Notes: generated from the sequence alone by a model not told the origin. A stretch of DNA of 64,000 bases from an uncultured Aliiroseovarius sp. (GCF_947492455.1 NZ_CANLNB010000003.1:372001-436000); one strand, 5' to 3'. Counted from the stretch's first letter, positions 43,562 through 53,667 are shown. Made by a program: numbers and translations.

Positions 43562-44668
43562 ATGAAACTTGCGAAGATGTTTATGGCCACCTCGGCCCTG
43601 ACGCTTGCCGGTAACGTGGCAACCGCCGAGGATATGGCCAACGAACTGACGCTGGTGTCCTGGGGTGGTGCCTATCAGGCCAGCCAGGTGAAGGCCTATG
43701 TCGAACCGTATCTGGAGATGCACCCCGAGGTTAAAGTGACCTGGGACGAAAGCTCGGCAGAAGCTGTGGCTAAACTGCGTGCCATGAACGAAGCCGGCAA
43801 CGTCACCTGGGACCTGGTCGACGCCGTTGCGTCGGACTCGATGCGTCTGTGTGACGAAGGTCTGGCAGAAGAGCTGAACCACGACGAAGATCTGGCCGCT
43901 GCCCCCGATGGCACCTCGGCGTCGGACGACTTCGGCGACCTGCTGGTATCGGATTGCTTCGTACCGCAGATCGTGTACTCGACCACCTTCGGCTACCGCA
44001 AAGACCTGGTTGGCGACACCAAGCCTGACAGCGTTTGCGCCATCTTCGATTTGGACACCTGGCCGGGCAAACGTGCTCTGCAGAAGCGTCCGATCGACAA
44101 CGTAGAATGGGCTCTGTACTGCGACGGCGTAGCCAAGGACGAGATCTATGACGTTCTGGGTGAAGACGGCGGCATGGAGCGCGCTCTGGCCAAGCTGGAC
44201 ACCATCAAAGACCAGGTTGTCTGGTGGACTGCTGGTGCAGAAACCCCGCAGCTGCTGGCTGACGGCGAAGTTGTCTTCGGTTCGACCTTCAACGGTCGTC
44301 TGTTCTCGGCCATCGCCGAGCAGAACCAGCCGATCGAAATGCTGTGGGACATGCAGTCGTTTGACCTTGACGGTTGGGTTGTACCCGCTGGCCTGCCGGC
44401 AGACCGCAAAGCCCGCGTCATGGACTTCCTGAAGTTCGCAACCGACACCCAGCGTCTGGCTGATCAGGCTGCCTACATCTCGTACGGCCCGGCCCGTGCA
44501 TCGTCGGCACCGCTGGTTGGTAAGCACGCCGAACTGGGCATCGACATGGCGCCGCACATGCCGACCGACCCGGCAAACTCGGGCAACGTTCACGTGTATG
44601 ACTACGAATGGTGGGCAGATAACCGTGACGATCTGAACGCAAAATTCGAAGCTTGGCTGGCCAAGTAA
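43562..44668 (+). CDS. ABC transporter substrate-binding protein (PotD-like)
   Basis: The 368-residue periplasmic protein has a signal peptide (MKLAKMFMATSALTLAG, cleavage near VATA-ED) and a type II binding fold opening with NELTLVSWGGAYQASQVKAYV, as in polyamine-type proteins. Acidic and aromatic residues such as VVWWTAGAETPQ and FNGRL line the expected pocket. GGGAGA precedes ATG 43562. A hairpin just after its stop probably lowers transcription of the permeases relative to this gene. Confidence 0.92.
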   Translation: MKLAKMFMATSALTLAGNVATAEDMANELTLVSWGGAYQASQVKAYVEPYLEMHPEVKVTWDESSAEAVAKLRAMNEAGNVTWDLVDAVASDSMRLCDEGLAEELNHDEDLAAAPDGTSASDDFGDLLVSDCFVPQIVYSTTFGYRKDLVGDTKPDSVCAIFDLDTWPGKRALQKRPIDNVEWALYCDGVAKDEIYDVLGEDGGMERALAKLDTIKDQVVWWTAGAETPQLLADGEVVFGSTFNGRLFSAIAEQNQPIEMLWDMQSFDLDGWVVPAGLPADRKARVMDFLKFATDTQRLADQAAYISYGPARASSAPLVGKHAELGIDMAPHMPTDPANSGNVHVYDYEWWADNRDDLNAKFEAWLAK

Positions 44669-44677
44669 TTTGAATAC

Positions 44678-44701
44678 GAAGGGGGCCTTCGGGCCTCCTT
44701 C
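44678..44701 (+). terminator. Partial terminator/attenuator inside the ABC operon
   Basis: GAAGG-GGGCC-TTCG-GGCC-TCCTTC forms a stable stem with a UUCG-type tetraloop 10 bases after the binding-protein stop. The T-run is weak, suiting differential expression of the binding protein over the permeases. Confidence 0.65.
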
Positions 44702-44781
44702 ATCCCCTATTTTATCTATCTGATTTGTTTGTCAATTTAGCTGACTGAAACCAAGAAACGGCAACAGCCGACAGGGAAGAT

Positions 44782-46056
44782 ATGAGCGATACAACTGATA
44801 CCGGCGGCCCGGTTCTGGCCGCAGATGGAACGCCGCTGAAGCGCAGTCTTGCGCGGGCGCTCCGCCGACAGAAAATGCGAGCGCTGCTGCTGATTGCACC
44901 ATTGTTGCTGTTCATTCTGATCAGTTTCATCCTGCCGGTTGCCGATATGCTGTATCGCTCGGTCAAGAACGGGATCGTGGCCGAGACGCTGCCGCGCACC
45001 GTTGTTGCGATCGCGGATTGGGATGCGGATTCAGGAGAATTGCCAAGCGAGGCCGTCTATGCGGCCATGGCAGCCGACCTGAAAGAGGCCGCCGCCGCCA
45101 AGACCCACACCAAGGTCGGTACGCGCCTGAACTATGAGAACCCGGGGATTTCTTCGCTGTTCCGCAAGACCGGTCGCAAGGCCAAGAAGTTCGACATCGA
45201 GGGCGTCGCCTCGTGGAAAGACGAGCTGATCGACATCAACAAAGACTGGGGTGACATCGATAACTGGCGCACCATCCAGACGTATTCGCCGCGTGTCACT
45301 TCGGGATACTTCCTGAACGCTGTGGATATGCGCGTCGGGACGGACGGGGCAGAACTGCGTCCCGAGGCCGAGCGGATCTATATGAACCTGTTGGGCCGGA
45401 CGCTATGGATGTCGCTGGCGATTACCGTCTGCTGTATCCTGCTGGCCTATCCGGTTGCGTGGATCCTTGCGAACCTGCCAATGCGTCAGGCGAATATCTT
45501 GATGATCCTTGTGCTGTTGCCCTTCTGGACCTCTCTTCTGGTGCGGACCTCGGCATGGAAAATCCTGCTGCAGCAACAGGGCGTGATCAATGACATTCTT
45601 GTCTGGGTCGGCCTTGTGGATGACAGCGCGCGATTGGTGATCATCAACAACCAGTTCGGTACCATCGTGGCGATGACCCACATCCTGCTGCCGTTCATGA
45701 TCCTGCCAATGTATTCGGTGATGCAGACCATTCCGCCTAGCTACCTGCGGGCTGCGAAAAGCCTTGGCGCAACCGATTGGACCGCGTTCTGGAGGGTGTA
45801 CTTCCCGCAGACCGTCCCGGGCATCGGCGCAGGTTCGATCCTCGTGTTCATCCTGGCGATCGGTTACTACATTACACCGGCTCTGGTCGGGGGTACGAAA
45901 GGCACGTTCATCTCGAACCAGATTGCCTTCCACATCTCAAGCTCGTTGAACTGGGGTCTGGCCTCGGCACTGGGCGCAATCCTTCTGGCGGTCGTTCTGG
46001 TCCTGTACTGGGCGTATGACAAAATCGTCGGCATTGACAACGTGAAGCTGGGGTAA
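44782..46056 (+). CDS. ABC transporter permease (PotB-like)
   Basis: The 424-residue membrane protein has one N-terminal helix (about residues 33-55), a long periplasmic insert of about 150 residues, then the permease core of five helices with the EAA-type cytoplasmic loop (LRAAKSLGATDWTAFWRVYFP). The insert makes it longer than typical PotB (about 280 residues); such enlarged permeases occur in opine/polyamine-type systems. It pairs with the next gene, five bases downstream. Confidence 0.92.
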   Translation: MSDTTDTGGPVLAADGTPLKRSLARALRRQKMRALLLIAPLLLFILISFILPVADMLYRSVKNGIVAETLPRTVVAIADWDADSGELPSEAVYAAMAADLKEAAAAKTHTKVGTRLNYENPGISSLFRKTGRKAKKFDIEGVASWKDELIDINKDWGDIDNWRTIQTYSPRVTSGYFLNAVDMRVGTDGAELRPEAERIYMNLLGRTLWMSLAITVCCILLAYPVAWILANLPMRQANILMILVLLPFWTSLLVRTSAWKILLQQQGVINDILVWVGLVDDSARLVIINNQFGTIVAMTHILLPFMILPMYSVMQTIPPSYLRAAKSLGATDWTAFWRVYFPQTVPGIGAGSILVFILAIGYYITPALVGGTKGTFISNQIAFHISSSLNWGLASALGAILLAVVLVLYWAYDKIVGIDNVKLG

Positions 46057-46061
46057 CGGAC

Positions 46062-46913
46062 ATGGCACTTCCTCCATATGCAACCACCGGCCAGCGGGTC
46101 TGGCACTATACCTTCCGCGTGATCTGTGGACTGATCTTCTTCTTCCTGATCGCTCCCATCGTCGTGGTGATCCCGCTTAGCTTCAACTCGCAGGATTTCT
46201 TTACCTTCACGAAAGAGATGCTGAGCTTCGATCCGGCAGGGTATTCGCTGAAGCACTATCGTGACTTCTTCTCGAACCCGGATTGGCAGGACGCCCTGTG
46301 GAACTCGGTCAAGATCGCACCGGCCGCCACGATTTTGTCCGTGTCGCTGGGCACTTTGGCCGCCATCGGTCTAAGCCAGCCGCACGTGCCTGCACGCCGC
46401 GCCATCATGGCCACGCTGATCTCGCCAATGATCGTTCCGTTGATTATCTCGGCGGCTGGGATGTACTTCTTCTATTCCCGCATCGGTCTGGCCGGCACCT
46501 ACTGGGGCGTTGTTCTGGCGCACGCGGCACTGGGCATCCCCTTCGTGATCATCACCGTGACCGCAACGCTGGTGGGCTTCGACCGCTCGCTGACCCGTGC
46601 AGCGGCCAACATGGGCGCGGATCCGGTAACCACCTTCTTCCGCGTGCAGATGCCGCTGATCCTGCCGGGCGTGATCTCGGGTGCGTTGTTTGCCTTCATC
46701 ACCTCGTTCGACGAAGTTGTTGTGGTGATCTTCGTGGGCTCGGCCAAGCAGCAGACGCTGCCATGGCAGATGTTCACCGGCCTGCGCGAGCAGATCAGCC
46801 CGACCATTCTGGCGGTTGCTACGATCCTGGTCGCCATCTCGATCGCGCTGCTGACCACGGTTGAACTTCTGCGCCGCCGCTCGGAGCGCCTGCGCGGGAT
46901 GTCCCCGGGCTGA
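46062..46913 (+). CDS. ABC transporter permease (PotC-like)
   Basis: The 283-residue protein has six predicted membrane helices and the EAA loop with TRAAANMGADPVTTFFRVQMPLILPG. It is the second permease subunit of the transporter. It follows the first permease by five bases and is followed by a good intrinsic terminator at 46940-46966, so the operon ends here. Confidence 0.93.
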   Translation: MALPPYATTGQRVWHYTFRVICGLIFFFLIAPIVVVIPLSFNSQDFFTFTKEMLSFDPAGYSLKHYRDFFSNPDWQDALWNSVKIAPAATILSVSLGTLAAIGLSQPHVPARRAIMATLISPMIVPLIISAAGMYFFYSRIGLAGTYWGVVLAHAALGIPFVIITVTATLVGFDRSLTRAAANMGADPVTTFFRVQMPLILPGVISGALFAFITSFDEVVVVIFVGSAKQQTLPWQMFTGLREQISPTILAVATILVAISIALLTTVELLRRRSERLRGMSPG

Positions 46914-46939
46914 TCGCAGCGGAAAAACTGAAAAAGATC

Positions 46940-46966
46940 AGGCGCCTTTCTGGCGCCTTTTCTTTT
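46940..46966 (+). terminator. Intrinsic terminator of the ABC operon
   Basis: AGGCGCC-TTTCT-GGCGCCT with a following TTTCTTTT, 26 bases after the last permease stop. Confidence 0.9.
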
Positions 46967-47150
46967 GCAAATTGTTGTCGTGACGGCGCCTAGCAAAGGA
47001 ATTTATTAACCGTTTTCCGGCAACTCTGTCCGAAATGTGTGACGGAGTGCGCAGCCGGATTGCTTCGGCCCCTTGCAGCCCCCCAAACACAGGACTAGGT
47101 TGGCATCAGGTGCCCAGAACGGGCTTTGGCGCGAAGAGAAAGCAGGCGAC

Positions 47151-47783
47151 ATGCACGATCCGATTGATACCTATATGAACACCCTTGTCCCGATGGTGGT
47201 CGAGCAGACCTCGCGCGGGGAACGGGCCTATGACATTTTCTCGCGCCTGTTGAAGGAACGGATTATTTTCCTGTCCGGCCCGGTGCATGACGGCATGTCC
47301 AGCCTGATCGTGGCGCAGCTTCTGCACCTCGAGGCTGAGAACCCGAACAAAGAGATTTCGATGTATATCAACTCGCCCGGTGGCGTGGTGACCTCGGGCC
47401 TGTCGATCTATGACACGATGCAGTACATCAAACCCAAAGTGTCGACCTTGGTGATCGGTCAAGCCGCGTCGATGGGCTCGCTGCTGCTGGCGGCTGGTGA
47501 AAGCGGTATGCGCTTCTCACTGCCCAATTCGCGCATCATGGTGCACCAGCCTTCGGGCGGCTATCAGGGGCAGGCGACGGATATCATGATCCACGCACAG
47601 GAAACCCAGAAGCTGAAGGACCGCCTGAACGGGATCTATGTGAAGCACACGGGTCAGAAGATGGAAGCCGTGGTTGACGCGCTGGAGCGTGACAACTTCA
47701 TGGACCCCGAGGCCGCCAAAGACTGGGGTCTGATCGACGAGATCGTCGAGAACCGTGCCAAAGGCGACGACGCCGAGGCCTGA
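47151..47783 (+). CDS. clpP: ATP-dependent Clp protease proteolytic subunit
   Basis: The 210-residue protein is a full-length ClpP with catalytic Ser107 ([14 protein letters not shown]) and His132 (MVHQPSGG); the N-terminus [20 protein letters not shown] includes the usual processing region. ClpP forms the tetradecameric chamber used with ClpX and ClpA. ATG 47151 is chosen because homologues begin here; a longer frame from 47073 has no family support. It precedes clpX with a hairpin between. Confidence 0.97.
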   Translation: MHDPIDTYMNTLVPMVVEQTSRGERAYDIFSRLLKERIIFLSGPVHDGMSSLIVAQLLHLEAENPNKEISMYINSPGGVVTSGLSIYDTMQYIKPKVSTLVIGQAASMGSLLLAAGESGMRFSLPNSRIMVHQPSGGYQGQATDIMIHAQETQKLKDRLNGIYVKHTGQKMEAVVDALERDNFMDPEAAKDWGLIDEIVENRAKGDDAEA

Positions 47784-47787
47784 TCTT

Positions 47788-47810
47788 GAAAGGCCCTACA
47801 CGGGCCTTTC
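47788..47810 (+). terminator. Hairpin between clpP and clpX
   Basis: GAAAGGCCC-TACAC-GGGCCTTTC, a perfect 9-bp stem directly after the clpP stop. The T-run is short, so read-through into clpX is likely. Confidence 0.6.
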
Positions 47811-47917
47811 AAAAAGCTGATTGTGAATACCCTGACCCTGGCCTAAGCTGGTGGAAGGGGCAAAGACCGCCCGGAAGGGCTTAACGGGGTCGGTATCCGG
47901 CCTAATGGGACTGGACT

Positions 47918-49186
47918 ATGGCGAATAATTCCTCTGGTGACAGCAAGAACACGCTCTACTGCTCGTTCTGCGGCAAAAGCCAGCACGAGGTGCGCAAGCT
48001 GATTGCGGGGCCGACGGTGTTTATCTGTGATGAATGCGTCGAGCTGTGCATGGACATCATCCGTGAAGAAACCAAGTCGTCGGGGCTGAAGTCATCCGAA
48101 GGTGTGCCGACACCTTCCGAGATCTGCCAAGTTCTGGACGATTATGTGATCGGGCAGGGGCATGCGAAGCGCGTGCTGTCTGTGGCCGTGCACAACCACT
48201 ATAAGCGTCTGAACCATGCCGCCGCCAATGGCGACGAAATTGAGCTGGCGAAATCCAACATCATGCTGATCGGCCCGACGGGCTGCGGTAAGACGCTGCT
48301 GGCCCAAACGCTCGCGCGCATTCTGGACGTGCCCTTTACCATGGCCGACGCCACCACGCTGACCGAAGCCGGTTACGTGGGCGAGGACGTGGAAAACATC
48401 ATTCTGAAGCTGCTGCAGGCGTCGGAATACAACGTCGAGCGCGCACAGCGCGGCATCGTTTATATCGACGAGGTCGACAAGATTACCCGCAAGTCGGACA
48501 ACCCCTCGATCACCCGCGACGTGTCGGGCGAGGGTGTGCAGCAAGCGCTCTTGAAGATCATGGAAGGCACCGTTGCCTCGGTTCCGCCGCAAGGTGGCCG
48601 CAAGCACCCGCAGCAGGAATTCCTGCAAGTGGACACCACGAACATTCTGTTCATCTGTGGTGGCGCGTTCGCGGGTCTGGACAAGATCATCGCACAGCGC
48701 GGCAAGGGCTCGGCGATGGGCTTTGGTGCTGACGTGCGCGAAAATGACGACCGTGGCGTGGGCGAGCTGTTCAAAGAGCTTGAGCCCGAGGATCTGCTGA
48801 AATTCGGTCTGATTCCGGAATTCGTTGGCCGTCTGCCGGTGATTGCAACGCTGGAAGACCTGGACGCGGATGCGCTGGTCACCATTCTGACCGCACCGAA
48901 AAACGCTTTGGTTAAGCAGTACCAGCGCCTGTTCGAACTGGAAGATGCGCAGCTGACCTTCACGGAAGACGCGCTGAAAGCCATCGCGAAACGCGCCATT
49001 GAACGCAAGACCGGTGCACGCGGGCTGCGCTCGATCATGGAAGACATCCTGCTGGACACGATGTTCGACCTGCCGGGGCTTGAGAACGTGGACGAAGTGG
49101 TCGTGAATGACGAGGCGGTGACCTCGGACGCGAAGCCGTTGATCATCTATGCGGACACCGCGAAGGAAGAAGTGACCGCCAGCTAA
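47918..49186 (+). CDS. clpX: ATP-dependent Clp protease ATP-binding subunit ClpX
   Basis: The 422-residue protein has the N-terminal zinc domain ([11 protein letters not shown] and CDECVELC), the AAA+ core with Walker [16 protein letters not shown] and Walker [12 protein letters not shown], the sensor region and the C-terminal [14 protein letters not shown]. ClpX unfolds substrates and feeds them to ClpP. It lies 134 bases after clpP with a hairpin between, and a terminator follows at 49216. Confidence 0.98.
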   Translation: MANNSSGDSKNTLYCSFCGKSQHEVRKLIAGPTVFICDECVELCMDIIREETKSSGLKSSEGVPTPSEICQVLDDYVIGQGHAKRVLSVAVHNHYKRLNHAAANGDEIELAKSNIMLIGPTGCGKTLLAQTLARILDVPFTMADATTLTEAGYVGEDVENIILKLLQASEYNVERAQRGIVYIDEVDKITRKSDNPSITRDVSGEGVQQALLKIMEGTVASVPPQGGRKHPQQEFLQVDTTNILFICGGAFAGLDKIIAQRGKGSAMGFGADVRENDDRGVGELFKELEPEDLLKFGLIPEFVGRLPVIATLEDLDADALVTILTAPKNALVKQYQRLFELEDAQLTFTEDALKAIAKRAIERKTGARGLRSIMEDILLDTMFDLPGLENVDEVVVNDEAVTSDAKPLIIYADTAKEEVTAS

Positions 49187-49215
49187 GCGCGTAAACTGAT
49201 TCCCAAAATCATTAC

Positions 49216-49250
49216 AAAGCCATCGCCCCACGCGGTGGCTTTTCCTTTTC
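49216..49250 (+). terminator. Intrinsic terminator of clpX
   Basis: AAAGCCATCGC-CCCAC-GCGGTGGCTTTT, an 8-bp stem with one G-T pair flanked by A and T runs, 29 bases after the clpX stop. Confidence 0.85.
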
Positions 49251-49370
49251 TGGCCCGCCTGCATGCGAAACTGGCCTCAAATCGCGCATGGAACGTGGAT
49301 TGGCAGGCAAAGCTCTGGACCTTCGCACCAGCTTGGGCCATATCAAGTGTAAGAAATTTCGGAGATCGAC

Positions 49371-49742
49371 ATGCGGCTTCTTTCGCTTCTGACATGGTAC
49401 CACAGTGAGACGATCGGAACCTGGCTGTTCACCCGCCGTAAAGGCGTGAAAGTCGGGCAGGATGATCAAGGCAACGTCTTCTATCGCAACCAAGACGACA
49501 GCCGCCGCTGGGTGATCTATAACGGCGAGCCAGAGGCAAGCCGCGTCAGCCCTGAATGGCATGGCTGGCTGCACCACACGTTCGACAACTGCCCGGAAGA
49601 CAAGCCGCTGGCCCATAAGGACTGGGAAAAGCCGCATCAGGATAACCTGACCGGCACGGCGATGGCCTATGCGCCTGTTGGGTCCTTGCGTCAGGCCGCT
49701 CCGGCCGAGCGTAGCGACTATGAAGCTTGGCAGCCCGAGTAA
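49371..49742 (+). CDS. NDUFA12-like complex I accessory subunit
   Basis: The 123-residue protein matches the NDUFA12/B17.2 family of alphaproteobacterial and mitochondrial complex I ([18 protein letters not shown] near the start, [25 protein letters not shown] in the middle). It supports proton-pumping NADH dehydrogenase, so the organism very probably has complex I in addition to the sodium-pumping NQR encoded in this window. It is followed 45 bases later by mlaD. Confidence 0.93.
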   Translation: MRLLSLLTWYHSETIGTWLFTRRKGVKVGQDDQGNVFYRNQDDSRRWVIYNGEPEASRVSPEWHGWLHHTFDNCPEDKPLAHKDWEKPHQDNLTGTAMAYAPVGSLRQAAPAERSDYEAWQPE

Positions 49743-49787
49743 TACGCACAATCTGTCGATCAGCCCCCGGAACGAGGGAATTTTCGC

Positions 49788-50246
49788 ATGAGTGATAGCC
49801 ATACAACTGAAGTCGTGACCGGCAGCATCGTGCTGGCGGTCGCCGTTGGGTTCTTCCTGTATGCCGGCCAGATTGTGGGCCTGTCCGGGTCGGGGACGAC
49901 GGATTCCTATTCGGCTTCTTTCCGCTCGGCGGATGGTATCTCGATCGGGACGGATGTGCGACTGGGTGGCGTTAAGGTTGGCACCGTGACCGATATCACG
50001 TTGAACCCTGACACGTTCCGTGCAGACGCGGATTTCACCGTTTTGTCGGATGTGGCGTTGCCGGAAGATACCGCCGCCATCATCTCGTCCGAGGGCCTTT
50101 TGGGCGGCAATTTCGTCGAGCTTCTGCCCGGCGGATCGCCCTTCAATTTGGAGCCGGGCGCCGAGATTGAAGACACCCAAGGCTCGGTTAGCCTTGTGCA
50201 ACTGCTTTTGAAGTTTGTGGCCGGTAGCGAGGATAGCGCCGAGTGA
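49788..50246 (+). CDS. mlaD: Outer-membrane lipid asymmetry protein MlaD
   Basis: The 152-residue protein has an N-terminal membrane helix (about residues 10-32) and an MCE domain (YSASFRSADGISIGTDVRLGGVKVGTVTDI). MlaD forms a hexameric ring in the inner-membrane phospholipid transporter that keeps the outer leaflet free of phospholipid. It is separate from other mla genes here, the usual location next to NDUFA12 in Rhodobacterales. Its TGA overlaps the GTG of the next gene. Confidence 0.93.
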   Translation: MSDSHTTEVVTGSIVLAVAVGFFLYAGQIVGLSGSGTTDSYSASFRSADGISIGTDVRLGGVKVGTVTDITLNPDTFRADADFTVLSDVALPEDTAAIISSEGLLGGNFVELLPGGSPFNLEPGAEIEDTQGSVSLVQLLLKFVAGSEDSAE

Positions 50247-50602
50247 TCCGCGCAGCTGTCATCCTGTCCACCGCTCTGTTCGCGGCCAGCACGGCTTGGG
50301 CCGAAACCGCCAAGGCGTCGGGTGCCCTGCTGCGTGGATTGGACAAGGTGTCGGGTACGCCCGTGGACTTCAAGATGAATGTGGGTGACACGGTCGAACT
50401 TGGCCGTCTGCGCGTCACTTTGGGCGAATGCCGCTATCCCACCGACAACCCCTCGGGCGACGCTTTTGCGTGGCTTGTCGTGCGCGATGGCAATGCAGAA
50501 GAGACCACGTTCGAAGGCTGGATGATCGCCTCCTCGCCCGCGCTGAATGCCTTGGATCACCCGCGCTATGACGTCTGGGTGTTGCGCTGCGTCACCGAAT
50601 AA
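50243..50602 (+). CDS. DUF2155 family secreted protein
   Basis: The 119-residue protein has a signal peptide (cleavage near STAWA-ET) and the DUF2155 core (ALLRGLDKVSGTPVDFKMNVGDTVELGRL, then FEGWMIASSPALNALDHPRYDVWVLRC). It is predicted to be periplasmic and its function is unknown. The GTG start overlaps the mlaD stop (GTGA). Its last 37 bases overlap the end of aat on the other strand. Confidence 0.88.
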   Translation: MIRAAVILSTALFAASTAWAETAKASGALLRGLDKVSGTPVDFKMNVGDTVELGRLRVTLGECRYPTDNPSGDAFAWLVVRDGNAEETTFEGWMIASSPALNALDHPRYDVWVLRCVTE

Positions 50603-51216
50603 GCGTCGGGCAGGGGGCGACGTGCCAGGTCGGCCTCACCCTCCAGCGCAGTTCTCAACAGCTGATGATAGGCCGCGCGCGGGATCTCGACCGCGCCCAA
50701 ACTGGCCAGATGCGGGGTCAGGAATTGCGTGTCGAACAGCGTGAAGCCGCAGGCCCGTAGGTGGGTCACCAGATAGGCTAGTGCAATCTTTGAGGCATCC
50801 CGACGGCGCGAGAACATGCTTTCCCCAAAGAACGCCCTGCCCAGCGTAACCCCATAGACGCCGCCGATCAGATCGCCGCCCTCCCACAGCTCAAGCGAAT
50901 GGGCGTGGCCCATCCGGTGCAACTGCTCATACAGCGCGAAAATCGTATCGTTGATCCAGGTTTCGTCCCGGTCAGCACATCCTGCAACAGTCCCAGCAAA
51001 ATCCCGGTTCAGTGTGACCTGATAAGGCGTGCGGCGGATCGTGCGGGCAAGGCTGCGCGAGATGTGAAAACTGTCCAACGGAAAGATCCCGCGAAGTTTT
51101 GGGTCGACCCAGAAGATTTCGGGATCATCGCGCCCTTCAGCCATGGGAAAGACGCCCATGGCATAGGCTTTCAAAAGCAACTCAGCGGTGAGAGGTGGAG
51201 GGGTTGGGGGGGCCAA
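50566..51216 (-). CDS. aat: Leucyl/phenylalanyl-tRNA-protein transferase
   Basis: The 216-residue protein is full-length Aat (LTAELLLKAYAMGVFPMAE, FWVDPKLRGIFPLDSFHIS, GGVYGVTLGRAFFGESMFS, FDTQFLTPHLASLGA). It adds Leu or Phe to N-terminal Lys/Arg of proteins and so marks them for ClpAP, which fits loosely with the clp genes nearby. The start is a TTG at 51216, six bases after accC, with AAGGGCC upstream. Confidence 0.94.
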   Translation of the reverse strand: MAPPTPPPLTAELLLKAYAMGVFPMAEGRDDPEIFWVDPKLRGIFPLDSFHISRSLARTIRRTPYQVTLNRDFAGTVAGCADRDETWINDTIFALYEQLHRMGHAHSLELWEGGDLIGGVYGVTLGRAFFGESMFSRRRDASKIALAYLVTHLRACGFTLFDTQFLTPHLASLGAVEIPRAAYHQLLRTALEGEADLARRPLPDAYSVTQRNTQTS

Positions 51217-51222
51217 TGGCCC

Positions 51223-52575
51223 TTACCCCATGTTTTCGTCCAACCAGCGTTCCAGCCAGTGGATATTATAGTCACCCGAATGGATGTCGGCCTCGGCCAG
51301 CAGCATGTCGAACAGCGGAACCGTGGTTTCGATCCCGTCGATGATCAGCTCACCCAAAGCGCGGCTTAGACGCGCCAGAGCTTCAGGCCGGTCGCGGCCA
51401 TGCACGATCAGCTTGCCGATCAGGCTGTCATAATAGGGCGGGATCGAATAGCCGTCATAGAGTGCGCTATCCATCCGTACACCCAGACCGCCGGGGGCGT
51501 GATACTGAGTGATCTTGCCCGGGCTGGGGGTGAAGTTCGGCAGACGCTCGGCGTTCAGACGTACCTCGATCGCGTGGCCGTTCACCACTAGATCCGACTG
51601 GGCAAAGGACAGCTTGTTGCCTTCCGCCACAAGGATCTGTTCGCGGACCAGATCAACGTCGAAGATGTATTCTGTGACCGGGTGTTCCACCTGCAGACGG
51701 GTGTTCATTTCGATGAAATAGAACTCGCCATCTTCATAGAGGAATTCGATCGTACCCGCGCCGGAATAGCCCATCTCGGCCACGGCGTTGGCGCAGATTG
51801 TACCAATCTTTTCACGCTCTTCCGGGCTGATCGAGGGGCCGGGGGCTTCCTCGAACACCTTCTGGTGACGACGCTGCAGCGAGCAGTCACGTTCCGCCAG
51901 ATGCACGCCGCCGCCTTGGCCGTCGCCAAAGACCTGCACTTCGATGTGACGCGGCTTTTGGAGGTATTTCTCCATATAGACTTCGTCATTGCCGAAGGCG
52001 GCTTTCGCTTCCGAGCGCGCGGTCGAGAACGCGGTGTCGATGTCGGCTTCGGTCTCGGCCACTTTCATGCCGCGCCCGCCACCACCTGCGGTGGCTTTGA
52101 TGATGACCGGATAGCCCATCTCGGCCGCGGTTTTGCGCGCGGTTTCGATGTCGGGCACACCACCGTCCGAGCCCGGAACAACCGGAATGCCCAGCTTGAT
52201 CGCGGTGTCTTTCGCGGTGATCTTGTCGCCCATCATGCGGATGTGCTCGGCCGAGGGGCCGATGAAGGTGATCTCGTGATCTTCCAGCGCCTGCACGAAG
52301 GTCGCGTTTTCCGACAGGAAGCCGTAACCGGGGTGCACAGCTTGTGCGCCGGTGATTTCGCAAGCGGCGATGATCGCAGGGATCGACAGATAGCTGTCGG
52401 CGCCGGCGTTGGGGCCGATACAGACGCTTTCATCTGCCATACGCACATGCATCGCGTCCACGTCAGCGGTCGAATGCACGGCAACGGTTTTGATGCCCAT
52501 CTCGCGGGCAGCTCTGATCACGCGCAGCGCAATCTCGCCCCGGTTGGCAATCAGGATTTTATCGAATTGGGCCAT
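51223..52575 (-). CDS. accC: Acetyl-CoA carboxylase biotin carboxylase subunit
   Basis: The 450-residue protein is full-length AccC with [19 protein letters not shown] at the start, the ATP-grasp glycine loop [41 protein letters not shown] and [16 protein letters not shown]. It carboxylates biotin on AccB at the start of fatty acid synthesis. It lies between accB and aat in one minus-strand unit. Confidence 0.98.
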   Translation of the reverse strand: MAQFDKILIANRGEIALRVIRAAREMGIKTVAVHSTADVDAMHVRMADESVCIGPNAGADSYLSIPAIIAACEITGAQAVHPGYGFLSENATFVQALEDHEITFIGPSAEHIRMMGDKITAKDTAIKLGIPVVPGSDGGVPDIETARKTAAEMGYPVIIKATAGGGGRGMKVAETEADIDTAFSTARSEAKAAFGNDEVYMEKYLQKPRHIEVQVFGDGQGGGVHLAERDCSLQRRHQKVFEEAPGPSISPEEREKIGTICANAVAEMGYSGAGTIEFLYEDGEFYFIEMNTRLQVEHPVTEYIFDVDLVREQILVAEGNKLSFAQSDLVVNGHAIEVRLNAERLPNFTPSPGKITQYHAPGGLGVRMDSALYDGYSIPPYYDSLIGKLIVHGRDRPEALARLSRALGELIIDGIETTVPLFDMLLAEADIHSGDYNIHWLERWLDENMG

Positions 52576-52585
52576 GATCCGCCCC

Positions 52586-53092
52586 TTATTCGATGATCAT
52601 CAGCGGCGCGCCAAATTCGACCGGCGAGCCATCTTCGACCAGAATACGGGTCACCTTACCTGCGCGCGGGGCCGGGATCTGGTTCATGGTCTTCATGGCT
52701 TCCACGATCAGCAGGGTCTGGCCTTCGGACACGGTGTCGCCCACGTTGACGAAGGACGGGCTGCCGGGCTCGGCCTGAAGGTAGGCGGTGCCGACCATCG
52801 GCGAGGGAACGGCGCCGGGGTGGCTTGCCGGATCGTCCGAAGCCGCGGCCGGAGCGTCTGCAGCGGGTGCGGCTGCCGGGGCGGCAGCGGCGGCTACGGG
52901 TGCAGGGGCCGCAGCGGCAACGGGGGCTGCGATCTGCTGTACAACCTCTTTCGCGCGGCTGACGCGCACGTTCAGGCTGTCGTTTTCGCCATAGTCGCGC
53001 ATGACTTCCAGCTCGGTCAGGTCGTTTTCCTGAAGCAGTTTCGCCAGCGCTTCGATGAATGCCACATCGGTTTCGTGATTTTTCTTGGCCAT
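52586..53092 (-). CDS. accB: Acetyl-CoA carboxylase biotin carboxyl carrier protein
   Basis: The 168-residue protein has an N-terminal helical segment, a long Ala/Pro-rich linker (about residues 60-100) and the C-terminal biotinyl domain with the biotin-accepting Lys in [10 protein letters not shown]. It carries biotin between AccC and the carboxyltransferase. It is the first gene of accB-accC-aat, with 10 bases to accC. Confidence 0.97.
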   Translation of the reverse strand: MAKKNHETDVAFIEALAKLLQENDLTELEVMRDYGENDSLNVRVSRAKEVVQQIAAPVAAAAPAPVAAAAAPAAAPAADAPAAASDDPASHPGAVPSPMVGTAYLQAEPGSPSFVNVGDTVSEGQTLLIVEAMKTMNQIPAPRAGKVTRILVEDGSPVEFGAPLMIIE

Positions 53093-53220
53093 AGGTCCTC
53101 GCCCTAGATTGTCTGCCTGTCTATCTATGCAGGCTTCACGTCATTGCAACGCTTATAAGACGCTACGTAAGGGGAGAAAAGCAAGAAGGGCGGCGAAATT
53201 GGAGAATCGCCCGATATCTG

Positions 53221-53667
53221 TCAGGAATTCTTGGTAACCTCCGCCGAAATCGGGTCGTCAGTTTGAGGGGAGCTGTCGTCCTGAAGGATCTCGGGCGCAT
53301 CAGTCGCCTCGTCCACCTCGGTGAGTTGTTCAGGCTGGGATTCTTGGCCCTCAGACAGAGACCGTGCCAGTTCGATCTGCGCGAGACGCTGGTGCAACTC
53401 GCGCTCCATTTCCAGCACGTTCATCTGAAAGGTGGGTGGCGGCCCGACCGGCTGGTTCGGGTCCGGGGGTGGCTCGATTGCATTGCGTTCTCGGTCGTCG
53501 GTCAGCGCCTGCGTGTTGCCATGTTCCTGCGTGTTATGGGCATCCGCGCGGGTTTCACCGGCTGCGGGCGATTTTTCCACGCGGTTCGGGTCAGGGGCCG
53601 GACGTATTGGCCTCTGCGCCATCAATGTGGCCTGCGCCCCCAAGGGGGACGGTACTGTAAATTCCAT
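53221..53667 (-). CDS. Unknown Pro/Glu-rich protein
   Basis: The frame encodes 148 residues from ATG 53667, preceded by GGAG six bases upstream. It has a disordered, Pro/Asp-rich first half (RPIRPAPDPNRVE, EPPPDPNQPVGPPP), a short helix FQMNVLEMERELHQRLAQIELA, and an acidic tail. I do not recognise the family. A longer frame upstream overlaps the LuxR gene and is rejected. It may be co-transcribed with that regulator, 119 bases away. Confidence 0.6.
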   Translation of the reverse strand: MEFTVPSPLGAQATLMAQRPIRPAPDPNRVEKSPAAGETRADAHNTQEHGNTQALTDDRERNAIEPPPDPNQPVGPPPTFQMNVLEMERELHQRLAQIELARSLSEGQESQPEQLTEVDEATDAPEILQDDSSPQTDDPISAEVTKNS

